Shown here in pieces: positions 16,583 to 25,652 of a stretch of DNA of 64,000 bases. The position numbers and the translations under genes were made by a program. The first letter of the stretch is position 1, and each line of letters opens with the position of its first letter. Origin of the DNA: CAYMUR01 sp964393615 (GTDB taxonomy: Bacteria > Planctomycetota > Planctomycetia > Pirellulales > Pirellulaceae); contig CAYMUR010000005.1 in assembly GCA_964393615.1 (NCBI GenBank), positions 1 to 64,000 of the forward strand, in the 5' to 3' direction. A model generated the notes under the pieces. The model did not search any database and was not told the DNA's origin. It saw only the letters and a program-made list of their open reading frames with translations.

Positions 16583-17995
16583 ATGACTGTTCCGCGAACG
16601 ATGTTTCAGAAAATCTGGGACGAGCATGTTGTGCATACCGAAGAAGGTGCACAGGCGATTCTATATATTGATTTGCACTTGGTTCACGAAGTAACAAGTC
16701 CACAGGCATTCGCAGGGTTACGGTTGGCGGGGCGTTCTGTTCGCAGGCCCGAATTGACGGTTGCCACGCCTGACCACAATGTTCCCACCATAGATCGTTT
16801 GTTGCCGATTGCAGATGAGATTTCACGGAAACAAGTTGATGCGTTGCGAAATCATTGCGCTGAGTTTGGCGTGAAACTGTATGATTTAAATGACATTCGC
16901 CAGGGAATTGTTCACGTAATCGGTCCCGAATTGGGGCTTACCCAACCGGGGATGACAATCGTTTGCGGGGACAGCCATACGGCAACACATGGTGCTTTTG
17001 GGGCGTTGGCTTTTGGGATTGGTACGAGTGAAGTGGAGCATGTCTTGGCGACGCAGACTTTACTGCAGAGTCCGCCCAAAACCATGGAGTTGTGTGTCGA
17101 AGGCGATTTACCACGTGGCATTACAGCCAAGGATATTATTTTATATTTGATTGGTAAAATTACGACGGATGGTGGCACGGGCTATGTCATTGAATACACT
17201 GGCACAACAATACGTGCCTTGAGCATGGAAGAACGTATGACCGTCTGTAATATGACTATTGAGGCGGGTGCTCGTGCGGGGCTGATCGCTCCTGATACGA
17301 CAACCTATGACTATGTGAAGGATCGGGAATTTGCGCCAAGTGGTGATGATTTTGAAAAAGCTGTTGCACGTTGGAAACAACTTCCCACGGATCCAGGGGC
17401 GACCTATGATCATTCGCTGAAATTTAATGCGTCTGATATTGCTCCTCAGGTGACTTGGGGGACGAATCCCGGTCAGGTTATTTCGGTATTGGAGTCGATA
17501 CCAAATCCTTCTGACTTTGAAGATGAAGTCGATCAGAAGTCTGCGGCAGGTGCGCTCGAGTACATGGGGTTGTCACCTGGCACGCGACTGGATTCGGTGG
17601 AAGTGGAACGTGTTTTTATCGGTAGTTGTACGAACGCTCGTATTGAAGATCTGCGTCGTGCTGCCTCTGTTGCCAAAGGCCATCGAGTCGCTTCGAATGT
17701 CAGTGCGATGGTGGTGCCAGGTAGTGGACAGGTGAAACATCAGGCGGAGGAAGAAGGTTTAGATTCGACTTTCGTCGAAGCAGGTTTCGAATGGCGAGAA
17801 GCGGGGTGCAGCATGTGTCTGGGTATGAATCCAGATCAGTTGTCACCGGGAGAACGGTGTGCTTCGACGAGCAACCGAAATTTCGAAGGACGGCAGGGCA
17901 AGGGTGGCCGTACACATTTGGTCTCCCCTGAGATGGCAGCGGCCGCAGCCGTGGCGGGCCACTTTGTCGATGTTCGCGAGTGGGAATTTAAATAA
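16583..17995 (+). CDS. leuC: 3-isopropylmalate dehydratase large subunit
   Basis: LeuC (470 residues) pairs with LeuD to isomerise 2-isopropylmalate to 3-isopropylmalate in leucine synthesis, using an aconitase-type [4Fe-4S] cluster. Cluster ligands are visible in VFIGSCTNARIEDLRRAA (Cys near 349) and AGCSMCLGMNPDQL (Cys near 409 and 412). Substrate-loop motifs CGDSHTATHGAFGALAFGIGTSEVEH and APDTTTYDYVK are also present. ATG 16583 follows GGGAGAAA and gives the usual MTVPRTMFQKIWDEHVV start; the open frame extends upstream but without family similarity. leuD follows after about 95 bases. Confidence 0.96.
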   Translation: MTVPRTMFQKIWDEHVVHTEEGAQAILYIDLHLVHEVTSPQAFAGLRLAGRSVRRPELTVATPDHNVPTIDRLLPIADEISRKQVDALRNHCAEFGVKLYDLNDIRQGIVHVIGPELGLTQPGMTIVCGDSHTATHGAFGALAFGIGTSEVEHVLATQTLLQSPPKTMELCVEGDLPRGITAKDIILYLIGKITTDGGTGYVIEYTGTTIRALSMEERMTVCNMTIEAGARAGLIAPDTTTYDYVKDREFAPSGDDFEKAVARWKQLPTDPGATYDHSLKFNASDIAPQVTWGTNPGQVISVLESIPNPSDFEDEVDQKSAAGALEYMGLSPGTRLDSVEVERVFIGSCTNARIEDLRRAASVAKGHRVASNVSAMVVPGSGQVKHQAEEEGLDSTFVEAGFEWREAGCSMCLGMNPDQLSPGERCASTSNRNFEGRQGKGGRTHLVSPEMAAAAAVAGHFVDVREWEFK

Positions 17996-18089
17996 CCAGG
18001 TACACAAGAAGGTTGTTACCAGGACCAAGTGTGTCGCTAGGTCGTTGACACGGGTGGTAGGAATTGAACCGGATAAGGTTTTACAAGGT

Positions 18090-18689
18090 ATGCAAGCATT
18101 TACGACACACACGGGTAGGGTAGTCGCGATGGATCGGGCAAACGTCGATACCGACCAGATCATTCCCAAGCAGTTCTTGAAGCGAATTGAGAGAACAGGA
18201 TTCGGTGAGTTCTTGTTTTATGATTGGCGGTATATGGAGGATGGATCTGAAAAGCAACAATTCGAGTTGAATCAAGCCAATGCGCGTGGTGCTAGTATCT
18301 TGTTATCACGGCGAAATTTTGGTTGTGGTTCAAGCCGCGAACATGCCGTTTGGGCGTTGGAGGATTATGGGGTTCGTGCCTTAATCGCTCCCAGCTTTGG
18401 AGATATTTTTTACAATAATTGCTTCAAAAATGGACTGTTGCCCATTCGTTGCGATGAGTCAATCGCGGATGATCTTTTCCAGCGTGTAACAGATCATCCT
18501 GGATATGAATTGACAGTTGACTTGGAGCAATGTTTGGTCAGCGATGAACATGGTTTGTCGTTCAAATTTGCGGTTGAGGGATCTCGTCGCAATTGTTTAT
18601 TGAAAGCGTTAGATGATATTGCGGCGACGCTTCAACATGCTGATAAAATTATGGCGTATGAGATCGCACACGGATTTAGACTTGAGTGA
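18090..18689 (+). CDS. leuD: 3-isopropylmalate dehydratase small subunit
   Basis: This 199-residue swivel-domain subunit is the partner of LeuC. Family features are the N-terminal block ANVDTDQIIPKQFLKRI, the loop NFGCGSSREHAVWALEDYG that recognises the substrate side chain, and FGDIFYNNCFKNGLLPI. ATG 18090 was chosen because the conserved protein begins there; an open frame running upstream into leuC has no similarity. It is the last gene of the leuCD pair; leuA and leuB are not in the window. The next gene is on the opposite strand. Confidence 0.95.
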   Translation: MQAFTTHTGRVVAMDRANVDTDQIIPKQFLKRIERTGFGEFLFYDWRYMEDGSEKQQFELNQANARGASILLSRRNFGCGSSREHAVWALEDYGVRALIAPSFGDIFYNNCFKNGLLPIRCDESIADDLFQRVTDHPGYELTVDLEQCLVSDEHGLSFKFAVEGSRRNCLLKALDDIAATLQHADKIMAYEIAHGFRLE

Positions 18690-18798
18690 CCTTTGCTACA
18701 ACGACTAGCCCGTAAAGAGTATGCTACTTAACGAAACTTGTGTGTTGATTTCTGCTGTTCTCCAAAAAAACGTTGACGACCGAGCAGGGTGGCATCGG

Positions 18799-19359
18799 TC
18801 AGGCCGCACGACGAGCGGACGGTGGTGGTGGAAAAGCTAGCCGTGTGATCTCTTGACGGCTGACCAGCCGAATGTGATTTTCGGTGTCTTCTTCAGAATT
18901 CTGCACGACAAACACGCATGTGTTGCTGTGTAACATCCGGGGAAAATAAAACCAAGCGTCCCGCAGCCCTTTGTCTTCAGTATTCCCCGTAACGACAATA
19001 ATATCAGACTGAACGAGTGTGTTAGCATGTCGTTTCAGTACGGAGTAAGGGTCACCGGGGGCTAGTTGCAATTTTCCAACAAGTGGCCGTAAAAGTTGGT
19101 GGCTATATTTGAGTGAAAGTCCCGCTGCGCTTGCGGGTCGGTCTTCGAACAGATCGATGCCCGTGTAAGCAAGTTCGTTTCTGTCACGAAACCGGCGTGC
19201 GACTGCTAGCATGCGTTTGGTGCGGTCCGCTTGTCCAATGCCTATCTCTACGAAGCGTCTCGCTTGCTGTCGGGCAATCGCTCGATAAATTTTACGTTCA
19301 TCCACTGGCTTGGAAAAGAATCGTAAATATCCATATTCCATCAAACTAGTGTGTTTCAA
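18799..19359 (-). CDS. Predicted class I SAM-dependent methyltransferase-like protein with RRAA tail
   Basis: This 186-residue protein has a glycine-rich motif-I-like strand RFVEIGIGQADRTKRML followed by YTGIDLFEDR, in the pattern of Rossmann-fold methyltransferases. A later strand DIIVVTGNTEDKG fits motif IV, although the classical catalytic residues are not recognisable. The start is TTG 19359, with GAGGA eight bases upstream; an ATG at 19341 is the alternative. It lies at the edge of the EPS locus and ends in ARRAA, a tail shared with other EPS proteins here, so I infer that it belongs to that locus. Substrate is unknown. Confidence 0.7.
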   Translation of the reverse strand: MKHTSLMEYGYLRFFSKPVDERKIYRAIARQQARRFVEIGIGQADRTKRMLAVARRFRDRNELAYTGIDLFEDRPASAAGLSLKYSHQLLRPLVGKLQLAPGDPYSVLKRHANTLVQSDIIVVTGNTEDKGLRDAWFYFPRMLHSNTCVFVVQNSEEDTENHIRLVSRQEITRLAFPPPPSARRAA

Positions 19360-19441
19360 GGTGAAAGTCCTCGCGATAACGCTGGGCGACGTACAGTCGC
19401 TTACACAGCAGGCGGTAGTGTTTGTAAGTTAAATGGTCCAA
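19346..19441 (-). CDS. Possible 31-residue small ORF overlapping the methyltransferase-like gene start
   Basis: An open frame with a TTG start at 19441 encodes a very basic, helical peptide rich in Tyr, Arg and Leu, ending REDFHLETH, and overlaps the start of the downstream gene. There is no clear ribosome-binding site and no ATG. It could be a leader, a remnant of a longer N-terminus, or chance. Confidence 0.18.
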   Translation of the reverse strand: MDHLTYKHYRLLCKRLYVAQRYREDFHLETH

Positions 19442-19720
19442 CCGACTGAGAGCGAGAATCGTACGGTTAACATATTATGGGGAGAAATCGGTATATTCCA
19501 AAATGATTCCGAATGGTTGATTCGCAAAAGTCGACCATTGAATCGTTTTTTTTCCAGTAGGTATTCCTCGATGATTCAACGCTATAACCATGAATTTCGG
19601 CTATGAAGAGTCATTCGGTCAACAGAAAATCAATTTGCGATTTCTTCGGGAATAGTTTCACCCATGAGATATCCGCCATACGACAAAGTGATTTTTTCAG
19701 GACCGTGAAAATAGGCCAGT

Positions 19721-21310
19721 TCAGGCAGCTTTGCGTAATTGGTGTGAAAGCCATTCCGTTGTCGAACCGTCTCTTGGTTTCATGGGTGCGATTGTCAAGT
19801 TTGACTGGGAGGTTGGTTCAGTGGGCCACGGTACGACAACGTCTGTTGTTTGTTGGTCGACGGGCCAATGTTGGCTGATGACATCCATTAGTCGAATCAG
19901 TTCGGCCAATTGTTTGCTAGCAGGCTGTGCCGACAGTCGTCCAGTTGCTGATATGGTAACACAGAAGTCTCTGTCACGTATTTGAGATCGGGAAAAGTGC
20001 CAAGCTGTTGAGTCTGGATTGGCTGGATGGTTACCTTGCCATTTTACACTGGAAATAAGGTGTCCGTTCCGTTGGTCACGAAACGAAAGTTCCAGGTCGA
20101 CCCCACATGCATCAGTGACATGTGATTGAATCTCATTTTTTATTTCCAGCCAGTCGCCTGTTGTATGGCCCGACAAACGGGCTGCCAATAATTCCGTTTT
20201 AAAAACGATTCGCAGGTTTGTGAAGAGAGAGCGCACAGCACGGAGGTGTCGAAAGAAAAGGTTGGTTTCCTGTTGCGCGAAAACACGACCGGCGACAAGA
20301 AATACCAAAACAGAAATACAGCCCAGTAAAGCGAACACATCTGTTTGGAGGAGGGCGGAAATAACTGCCGCCATACCCATGAGGACACAAATGCCGGTGA
20401 GTAGGAGTAAGGTTTGCGACGAGGATAAGCCTCGGTCTTGCAACTGATGGTGAATATGGCAACGGTCTGGGCGTGAGATTTGCTGGCCTTTGAGTTTTCG
20501 CCGTACGATCGCCAGGAATGTGTCAAAGAATGGAACACTTAAGACTACCAATGGCATAATGAGAGTAAAACCCGTTGCCGTCTTGAACGCACCACCGATT
20601 GACAACGCACCAGCCATAAACCCGATCAACAAACTACCAGCATCTCCTAGAAAGATCTTGGCCGGTGGCCAGTTGTGGACCAAAAAACCGGCAAGTGATC
20701 CAGCAAAAATCAAGGAAAGTGTAGCGATTCCAATGTTTCCGTTAATCATTGCGATCGGAGCCATAACAATTGCCACGATCAGGCAGATGGTGGACGCTAA
20801 CCCATCCATGCCGTCAATCAGATTGACGACATTCACACAAGAGATTAGCCAAAGGGTGGTGAATGGAATTCCCCAAAATCCAAAGTCCATCGCAGCCCCG
20901 AGAAATTCTACGCGTTCAATGCTGTGACCACAAATCGCGAACGGTAAACAGGCTATCATTTGAAAAAGCAATTTGTAACTTGCACGGAGAGAGTATTTGT
21001 CGTCATAGAGCCCAATACCACAGAAGGACGCAGCAGAGACGAGCAGTACGACTACAAAGTGAATGTCTGTTTGTAGTTCGATCCATTGGGAATATTCCAG
21101 TAGTAGTACGATTCCACAAGTCCCCAGTATTGCCAAGAACACTGCCAGACCTCCCATGAGGGGGGTCGGTTGACGGTGTAATTTGCGATCTCCATCGGGC
21201 TGGTCAAGAAATCCTAAACGGGGCGCATATTTTCGCGCCAATGTTGTCAGGAAATAAGAGCTGCACCCTGCCAGTGCGAATGCAAATGCCAGATAGCCGA
21301 GCATGTACAC
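19721..21310 (-). CDS. MraY/WecA-family undecaprenyl-phosphate sugar-1-phosphate transferase with C-terminal extension
   Basis: The family moves a HexNAc-1-phosphate from a UDP-sugar to undecaprenyl phosphate at the inner face of the membrane, the first step of polysaccharide assembly. About eleven hydrophobic segments cover residues 1-345. Active-site motifs are YDDKYS (near 103), NVVNLIDGMDGLAS (near 165), KIFLGDAGSLLIG (near 222) and RPDRCHIHHQL with the C-terminal HIHH. The protein is 529 residues. After residue about 350 it has a soluble domain of some 180 residues that ordinary WecA lacks, ending in LRKAA. The ATG at 21310 (or 21304) is divergent from the GT4 gene at 21618, so the promoters must lie in the 300 bases between them. 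Confidence 0.92.
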   Translation of the reverse strand: MYMLGYLAFAFALAGCSSYFLTTLARKYAPRLGFLDQPDGDRKLHRQPTPLMGGLAVFLAILGTCGIVLLLEYSQWIELQTDIHFVVVLLVSAASFCGIGLYDDKYSLRASYKLLFQMIACLPFAICGHSIERVEFLGAAMDFGFWGIPFTTLWLISCVNVVNLIDGMDGLASTICLIVAIVMAPIAMINGNIGIATLSLIFAGSLAGFLVHNWPPAKIFLGDAGSLLIGFMAGALSIGGAFKTATGFTLIMPLVVLSVPFFDTFLAIVRRKLKGQQISRPDRCHIHHQLQDRGLSSSQTLLLLTGICVLMGMAAVISALLQTDVFALLGCISVLVFLVAGRVFAQQETNLFFRHLRAVRSLFTNLRIVFKTELLAARLSGHTTGDWLEIKNEIQSHVTDACGVDLELSFRDQRNGHLISSVKWQGNHPANPDSTAWHFSRSQIRDRDFCVTISATGRLSAQPASKQLAELIRLMDVISQHWPVDQQTTDVVVPWPTEPTSQSNLTIAPMKPRDGSTTEWLSHQLRKAA

Positions 21311-21617
21311 GATGGTGTCGGTCGGAGGAAAAGAAACGATGAAAAGAATGTTGGAAACGGTTGGACCACAAGTGGATCCGAAGATGAGATTTGGAAGTCG
21401 AAGGAATTTATCGGAAACGTACTTTCAGGTCAAGACTCGTCAATGGTCAGAATATACTCGGTACATGCCAGCAGAGAACGAACTGGCGTTGCCTGTCTGG
21501 CCGGACACGGTTAGTTTTCCGGCATGGTTGAACGTATCTTAAAGTTGGTGACCTACCTGGCAGCGGCAAAATACGGTTAATTGTTTTAACAGCAAAGATA
21601 CTTTCGATAATTTTGTC

Positions 21618-22847
21618 ATGCGGATCACCTTGATCAATCAGTTTTTTGATCCCGACACGGGACCAACAGCCAGACTGGCAGCCTCACTGGCTGAGGACCG
21701 GGTGCGGTTGGGTGATAGCGTAACGGTCATCACCAGTTGCAATCATTACACCACTGCCAGCACTTCTAAACCAAGTCGCCATGACAGTTCAATGCAGGGG
21801 TCGGCCGGATTACGCATTATCCGAACAAGATTATTGAATTTAGGAAAGCTTTATTTGTTGGGCCGCGTCCTGGACTATTTTTTGTTTTTTTTGAAAACGG
21901 CATGGTATGTCGCATGGTTACCTCGTCAGGATGTGGTGATTACGATGACGACACCGCCGTTGATTGGTTTGGCTGCGGTGATTCATAAACGACTCTATCC
22001 CCAGAGCCGTTTTGTTTTATGGAACATGGATTGTTTTCCGGAGTCTGCTGAACGCGCTGGCTTACTTTGTCCCGGTAGTTTCTCCGGCCGTATACTCCAT
22101 TGCTTGACGAGATATGTTATCGCCAGCGCTGATCACGTTATTTGCCTGGATGAGTCGATGCAGAATCATTTGCTGGCAATTCAACCGGAGACTACGAAAA
22201 CGACGGACATTTCTATCATTCCTAATTGGGAGCGACGGATAGACTTTCCAGAAGAAGCTAATTGCCGAGAGCCGTTTTCACCGGACAATGATTTTTCCTA
22301 CACCGTAATCTACGCTGGAAACCTAGGTCGAGGTCACCGGTTTGACACGGTGCTTGAAGCGGCGACGAAACTCCAGAACCGACCGATAAGGTTTCTGTTT
22401 AACGGTGACGGATATGGGCGTCAGGAAATACAGGAGACATGTATTCAACAGAACCTGGCTAACGTTCAATTACAAGACTATGTTTCACAGGCTGAATTGA
22501 AACGATTATTTCGGTCATCTCTTTGTGGCATCATAACATTACGGGATACCATGTGCGGTATCATGAGTCCAAGTAAGCTACATGCGTTACTTGCGATGGG
22601 GGTCCCCATACTTTATGTCGGACCTTGTGGCAGCAATGTTGATATTGCTATTCGCAACTACCATTGTGGTCTGAGTTTGCGTCATGGTCAGTCGAAAGAA
22701 CTGGCGAGTTTTATCCTTCGTTTAATTAACGAACCTGACTATCATGCGGATTTGTGTAGCCAGGCGCGGTTGGCATTTGATGATCGCTACAACGACCAGA
22801 TTTCATTGCAGGAATTTAATCATTTATTGACGAAAACGGTTGCTTGA
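21618..22847 (+). CDS. GT4-type glycosyltransferase (WbuB-like)
   Basis: This 409-residue protein has the two-Rossmann GT-B layout. The N-terminus MRITLINQFFDPDTGPTARL and the run TMTTPPLIGLAA are typical of the WbuB/colanic-type family, which adds a sugar to the lipid-linked intermediate. The nucleotide-sugar domain shows VIYAGNLGRGHRFDTVLEAA and a later CGIMSPSKLHALLAMGVP, where the Glu of the usual E-x7-E motif is not conserved exactly. A hydrophobic segment near residue 80 may anchor it at the membrane. It is divergent from the sugar-1-phosphate transferase gene and convergent with the GT2 gene. Confidence 0.9.
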   Translation: MRITLINQFFDPDTGPTARLAASLAEDRVRLGDSVTVITSCNHYTTASTSKPSRHDSSMQGSAGLRIIRTRLLNLGKLYLLGRVLDYFLFFLKTAWYVAWLPRQDVVITMTTPPLIGLAAVIHKRLYPQSRFVLWNMDCFPESAERAGLLCPGSFSGRILHCLTRYVIASADHVICLDESMQNHLLAIQPETTKTTDISIIPNWERRIDFPEEANCREPFSPDNDFSYTVIYAGNLGRGHRFDTVLEAATKLQNRPIRFLFNGDGYGRQEIQETCIQQNLANVQLQDYVSQAELKRLFRSSLCGIITLRDTMCGIMSPSKLHALLAMGVPILYVGPCGSNVDIAIRNYHCGLSLRHGQSKELASFILRLINEPDYHADLCSQARLAFDDRYNDQISLQEFNHLLTKTVA

Positions 22848-23150
22848 CGGATGGACGTTGCCGTTGGTTACCAGCGGAGAAATTTGAAAAAGAGTTTTGT
22901 TTTGCCGTAGCGTTAGCATTAGAAATTAAAACACGTTTCAGGAATACTTTTAATTCAATGCGAAGTGGTATTCCTCCGGTTGTTGAATAGTAGGTGGAAT
23001 ACTCATAAGACTTAGGCTGCGATCACTTTTGTCAGGGCGTAGGTTGGTCCGAATCGGGTTGGTCCGAATCGGGTTGGTCCGAATCGTTGTCGCGCCAGTT
23101 ACACGGCATCTCCCCTTCTTTTGGTAGGCAAAGTCTTCGGAAGAACAGAA
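22848..23150. other. Convergent intergenic spacer with tandem repeat
   Basis: About 300 bases lie between two genes that end facing each other. No gene is visible. The only clear structure is the 15-base triple repeat annotated at 23042-23086. No hairpin followed by a T-run is evident on either strand. Confidence 0.5.
23042..23086. repeat. Three exact 15-bp tandem repeats
   Basis: The unit GGTTGGTCCGAATCG occurs three times without mismatch (23042-23056, 23057-23071, 23072-23086) in the spacer between convergent genes. Perfect identity suggests recent slippage, so copy number may vary between strains. Confidence 0.92.
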
Positions 23151-23984
23151 TTACATTGGTAAGCCTTGTTGGCGTCGACGCAATTCTTTGACTTTCAGCT
23201 CAATCATCGCTTCATACATCGAAAGCAACCGGCAATAGGTCCAACCTGCAGGTCCATCTAAGAACCCAAGTCGCCAGAAGTACATGTATAGAAATCGCAA
23301 TGTTGGCCGGTAGGGCATTCGGAATGACAGTTTTTTTAGTGCTTGTCGCTGTCGGGCACGATCGTGTAGTGCGACTAGTCCTCTCCAATCCATATCTCTG
23401 TTATGAAGCGACTTGAGCGATTCGTTGGCTTCGCCTGAGGAATAGGCATTATGTTTTTCGAACCACGCCTTAAACCCTTTGTTAAAGCTGTAGTGTAGAA
23501 AGTGATGTTGTAAATGTCCAACGGTTCCGTCCACCTGTGGAGTTGGGTTGACGATGCGTTCCCAGCGAATGGAATGAGGTTGATATAAACGAAGTATCCA
23601 GGTCGGGTAAATGCCACAGTGCCGTATCCAACGTCCCATGAAATAGTTTTTGTACCGGATGCGAAACGCGACATTCGAATGGTTCTCATTTGCCGTAACC
23701 ATCAACATTTCGTCTCGTAGGTCTTCAGTCACAACTTCATCAGCGTCAGAATAATACACCCATTTGTGTTTGAATATTATGTTTCGAGTTGCCCAGTTCT
23801 GATGTGATGCCCAATTGTCGAATCGACGTTGAATGACACGTGCACCATGTTTTTCAGCAATTTCAATAGTGCGATCATTGCTGAAGGAATCGAGAACCAC
23901 GATGTCATCGCTCCACGCAAGAGATTTTAAACAGGCGGATAAGTTCTGTTCTTCATTGTAGGTAAGAACCAATACGGAGATCAT
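23151..23984 (-). CDS. GT2 family glycosyltransferase (WaaE/KdtX-like)
   Basis: This is a 277-residue cytosolic GT-A glycosyltransferase. It opens with ISVLVLTYNEEQNLSACLKSL and has IVVLDSFSNDRTIEIAEKHGA and VYYSDADEVVTEDL, which contains the metal-binding DxD. The WASHQNWATRN region and the Lys/Arg-rich C-terminus are typical of the WaaE-like branch that acts on lipopolysaccharide core or capsule oligosaccharides. It is followed on the same strand by nothing close; the flippase gene lies 50 bases upstream, so the two are probably one transcript. Confidence 0.92.
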   Translation of the reverse strand: MISVLVLTYNEEQNLSACLKSLAWSDDIVVLDSFSNDRTIEIAEKHGARVIQRRFDNWASHQNWATRNIIFKHKWVYYSDADEVVTEDLRDEMLMVTANENHSNVAFRIRYKNYFMGRWIRHCGIYPTWILRLYQPHSIRWERIVNPTPQVDGTVGHLQHHFLHYSFNKGFKAWFEKHNAYSSGEANESLKSLHNRDMDWRGLVALHDRARQRQALKKLSFRMPYRPTLRFLYMYFWRLGFLDGPAGWTYCRLLSMYEAMIELKVKELRRRQQGLPM

Positions 23985-24033
23985 GCAAAAGATTCCTTGT
24001 GTTTTTGCGTTTTATTTCAAAAGTCTGGGAAAA

Positions 24034-25533
24034 TCATGCTCGAGCGAGACGTTTGCGTATCAGAAGTTCTACCCAGGATTCGATCCGACGCCAGCCAGAG
24101 TGCCCGTACATCGCAGGTAACATCAGGAAAATGCCAAGCAATCCGACCATCAAGGCACTCACTGCGAGGGGGAGTAAATTCAAATGATAAACGGTAATGG
24201 CCATAATGCAGGCCAAGCAGGAGGACACAGCCAGCAAGAAGTTTTCGGTAGTAATAAATATAGATGTGGAGAGTTGATCCTCTGAATTGAACGTGTAAAG
24301 TCCTATCAAGCTTCCGAGAATTAATGAAGAAACCGAAGCGACCACCACACCTTGGCCGCCAAAAAATAATCCCAGCATTGTTCCCAGCATAATATTTGCA
24401 CAGGCGGTAGTGACTTGAGTAATCGTATTCCATCGTAAATCACCAGTACCAAGCCGAAAAATGAATGGGATCGCGGAGACGGTGTTTATAAACCAACCGA
24501 CGGTTACTAAGATCGCGATGTGTACGAATTCTGGTTCTACTTTTCCTAGAAAAAATGCAGAGATAGCAGGACTCAAGACAGCCAATAATGTGAAGGATGG
24601 AATGGCAACAAAAATAACCATCCTGCTGGCCGAGGTGTACATTTTTCCAAGTTGATGGCGTGAGGTCTCCGTGTGTTCGGCAACAATAGGGACAAGTACT
24701 TGGCAGGCAGACACAATGGACCGCCTCGCGTAGATGACTAATTTTCCGGCGATTTCATAATAGCCTACCATGGCAAGACTTCCGTAATGGGACAGTAATG
24801 ACTTGGTGACCGGGTCAAACAATGCGCTGGAAATACCCGCAATCTGAAACCGAATTCCATAGCCGAGCATTTCACGAAATACGTGACGATCCCAGTGATA
24901 GGGGAAAAGTGGCAGGTGAATGTGACGGCGGAGTAGCAGGTATCCCGCCACGAGTGCCAGGCAGTGCTGGCTGACGTATGCCACAGCCAGACCCGCCAAA
25001 CCGATGTGTGGGGTCAGCAGCAGACACAACGCTGCAAAGACGAGAGAGGAACCCACTGTAACGGCGGTGCGCGATGAGTACCGTTGTAAACCTTCCAGGC
25101 TTGCAGAAACCACGCCTGACAGTGCAAGGAACCAATTGGTTGCCATGGCAGCTAATAAGATCCAATAGAGTTCCTCTGAATTGCTGGTGTTTGTGAGGAA
25201 TCGTAGTAATGTCAGCAACACTGGAAACATGCAAAGAAACGTGCCAGTTATCAATACACCTGTGGAAATGAGACAGGTCTGTATGATTTTGGCGACTGTG
25301 TGAGTGTCTTTTTGTGCGTTGTATTTGGCGACATATTTAATCACGCTGCCTGGCATACCTAAATTGATCGACTGTCCGATGGATGCCAGCGCCAAAGTGA
25401 TGCTCCACAATCCAAAGCGGTCGGGCCCTAGTTCGCCTAGAACCGACCGAAAGACAAGAAATAATATGACTGACAGGATCAAGACTTGTCCGGCAGAAGC
25501 CAAAGCGTTGATGACGAGTCGTTTGTGATCCAT
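24034..25533 (-). CDS. Polysaccharide flippase (Wzx/MATE-like, MOP superfamily)
   Basis: This 499-residue polytopic membrane protein with roughly 12-14 hydrophobic segments has the MOP-type pattern. LGELGPDRFGLWSITLALASIGQSINLGMPGSVIKYVAKYNAQ near the N-terminus is typical of oligosaccharide flippases. The role expected from the family is to move lipid-linked oligosaccharide across the cytoplasmic membrane. It starts at ATG 25533 and is divergent from the O-antigen-ligase gene with about 120 bases between. The C-terminus is basic (LIRKRLARA) and resembles, without matching, the RAA tails of neighbours. Confidence 0.9.
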   Translation of the reverse strand: MDHKRLVINALASAGQVLILSVILFLVFRSVLGELGPDRFGLWSITLALASIGQSINLGMPGSVIKYVAKYNAQKDTHTVAKIIQTCLISTGVLITGTFLCMFPVLLTLLRFLTNTSNSEELYWILLAAMATNWFLALSGVVSASLEGLQRYSSRTAVTVGSSLVFAALCLLLTPHIGLAGLAVAYVSQHCLALVAGYLLLRRHIHLPLFPYHWDRHVFREMLGYGIRFQIAGISSALFDPVTKSLLSHYGSLAMVGYYEIAGKLVIYARRSIVSACQVLVPIVAEHTETSRHQLGKMYTSASRMVIFVAIPSFTLLAVLSPAISAFFLGKVEPEFVHIAILVTVGWFINTVSAIPFIFRLGTGDLRWNTITQVTTACANIMLGTMLGLFFGGQGVVVASVSSLILGSLIGLYTFNSEDQLSTSIFITTENFLLAVSSCLACIMAITVYHLNLLPLAVSALMVGLLGIFLMLPAMYGHSGWRRIESWVELLIRKRLARA

Positions 25534-25652
25534 GAGTTGCTAAATTTGAGCGGGTTAGAAAACCGGACAACTTCATTCTGGAACGCGTGTGAAAACCTTA
25601 CCCACAGAACGAGCAGGTATCCAGAGCATTTAACGCGAGCATCACAATAGCA

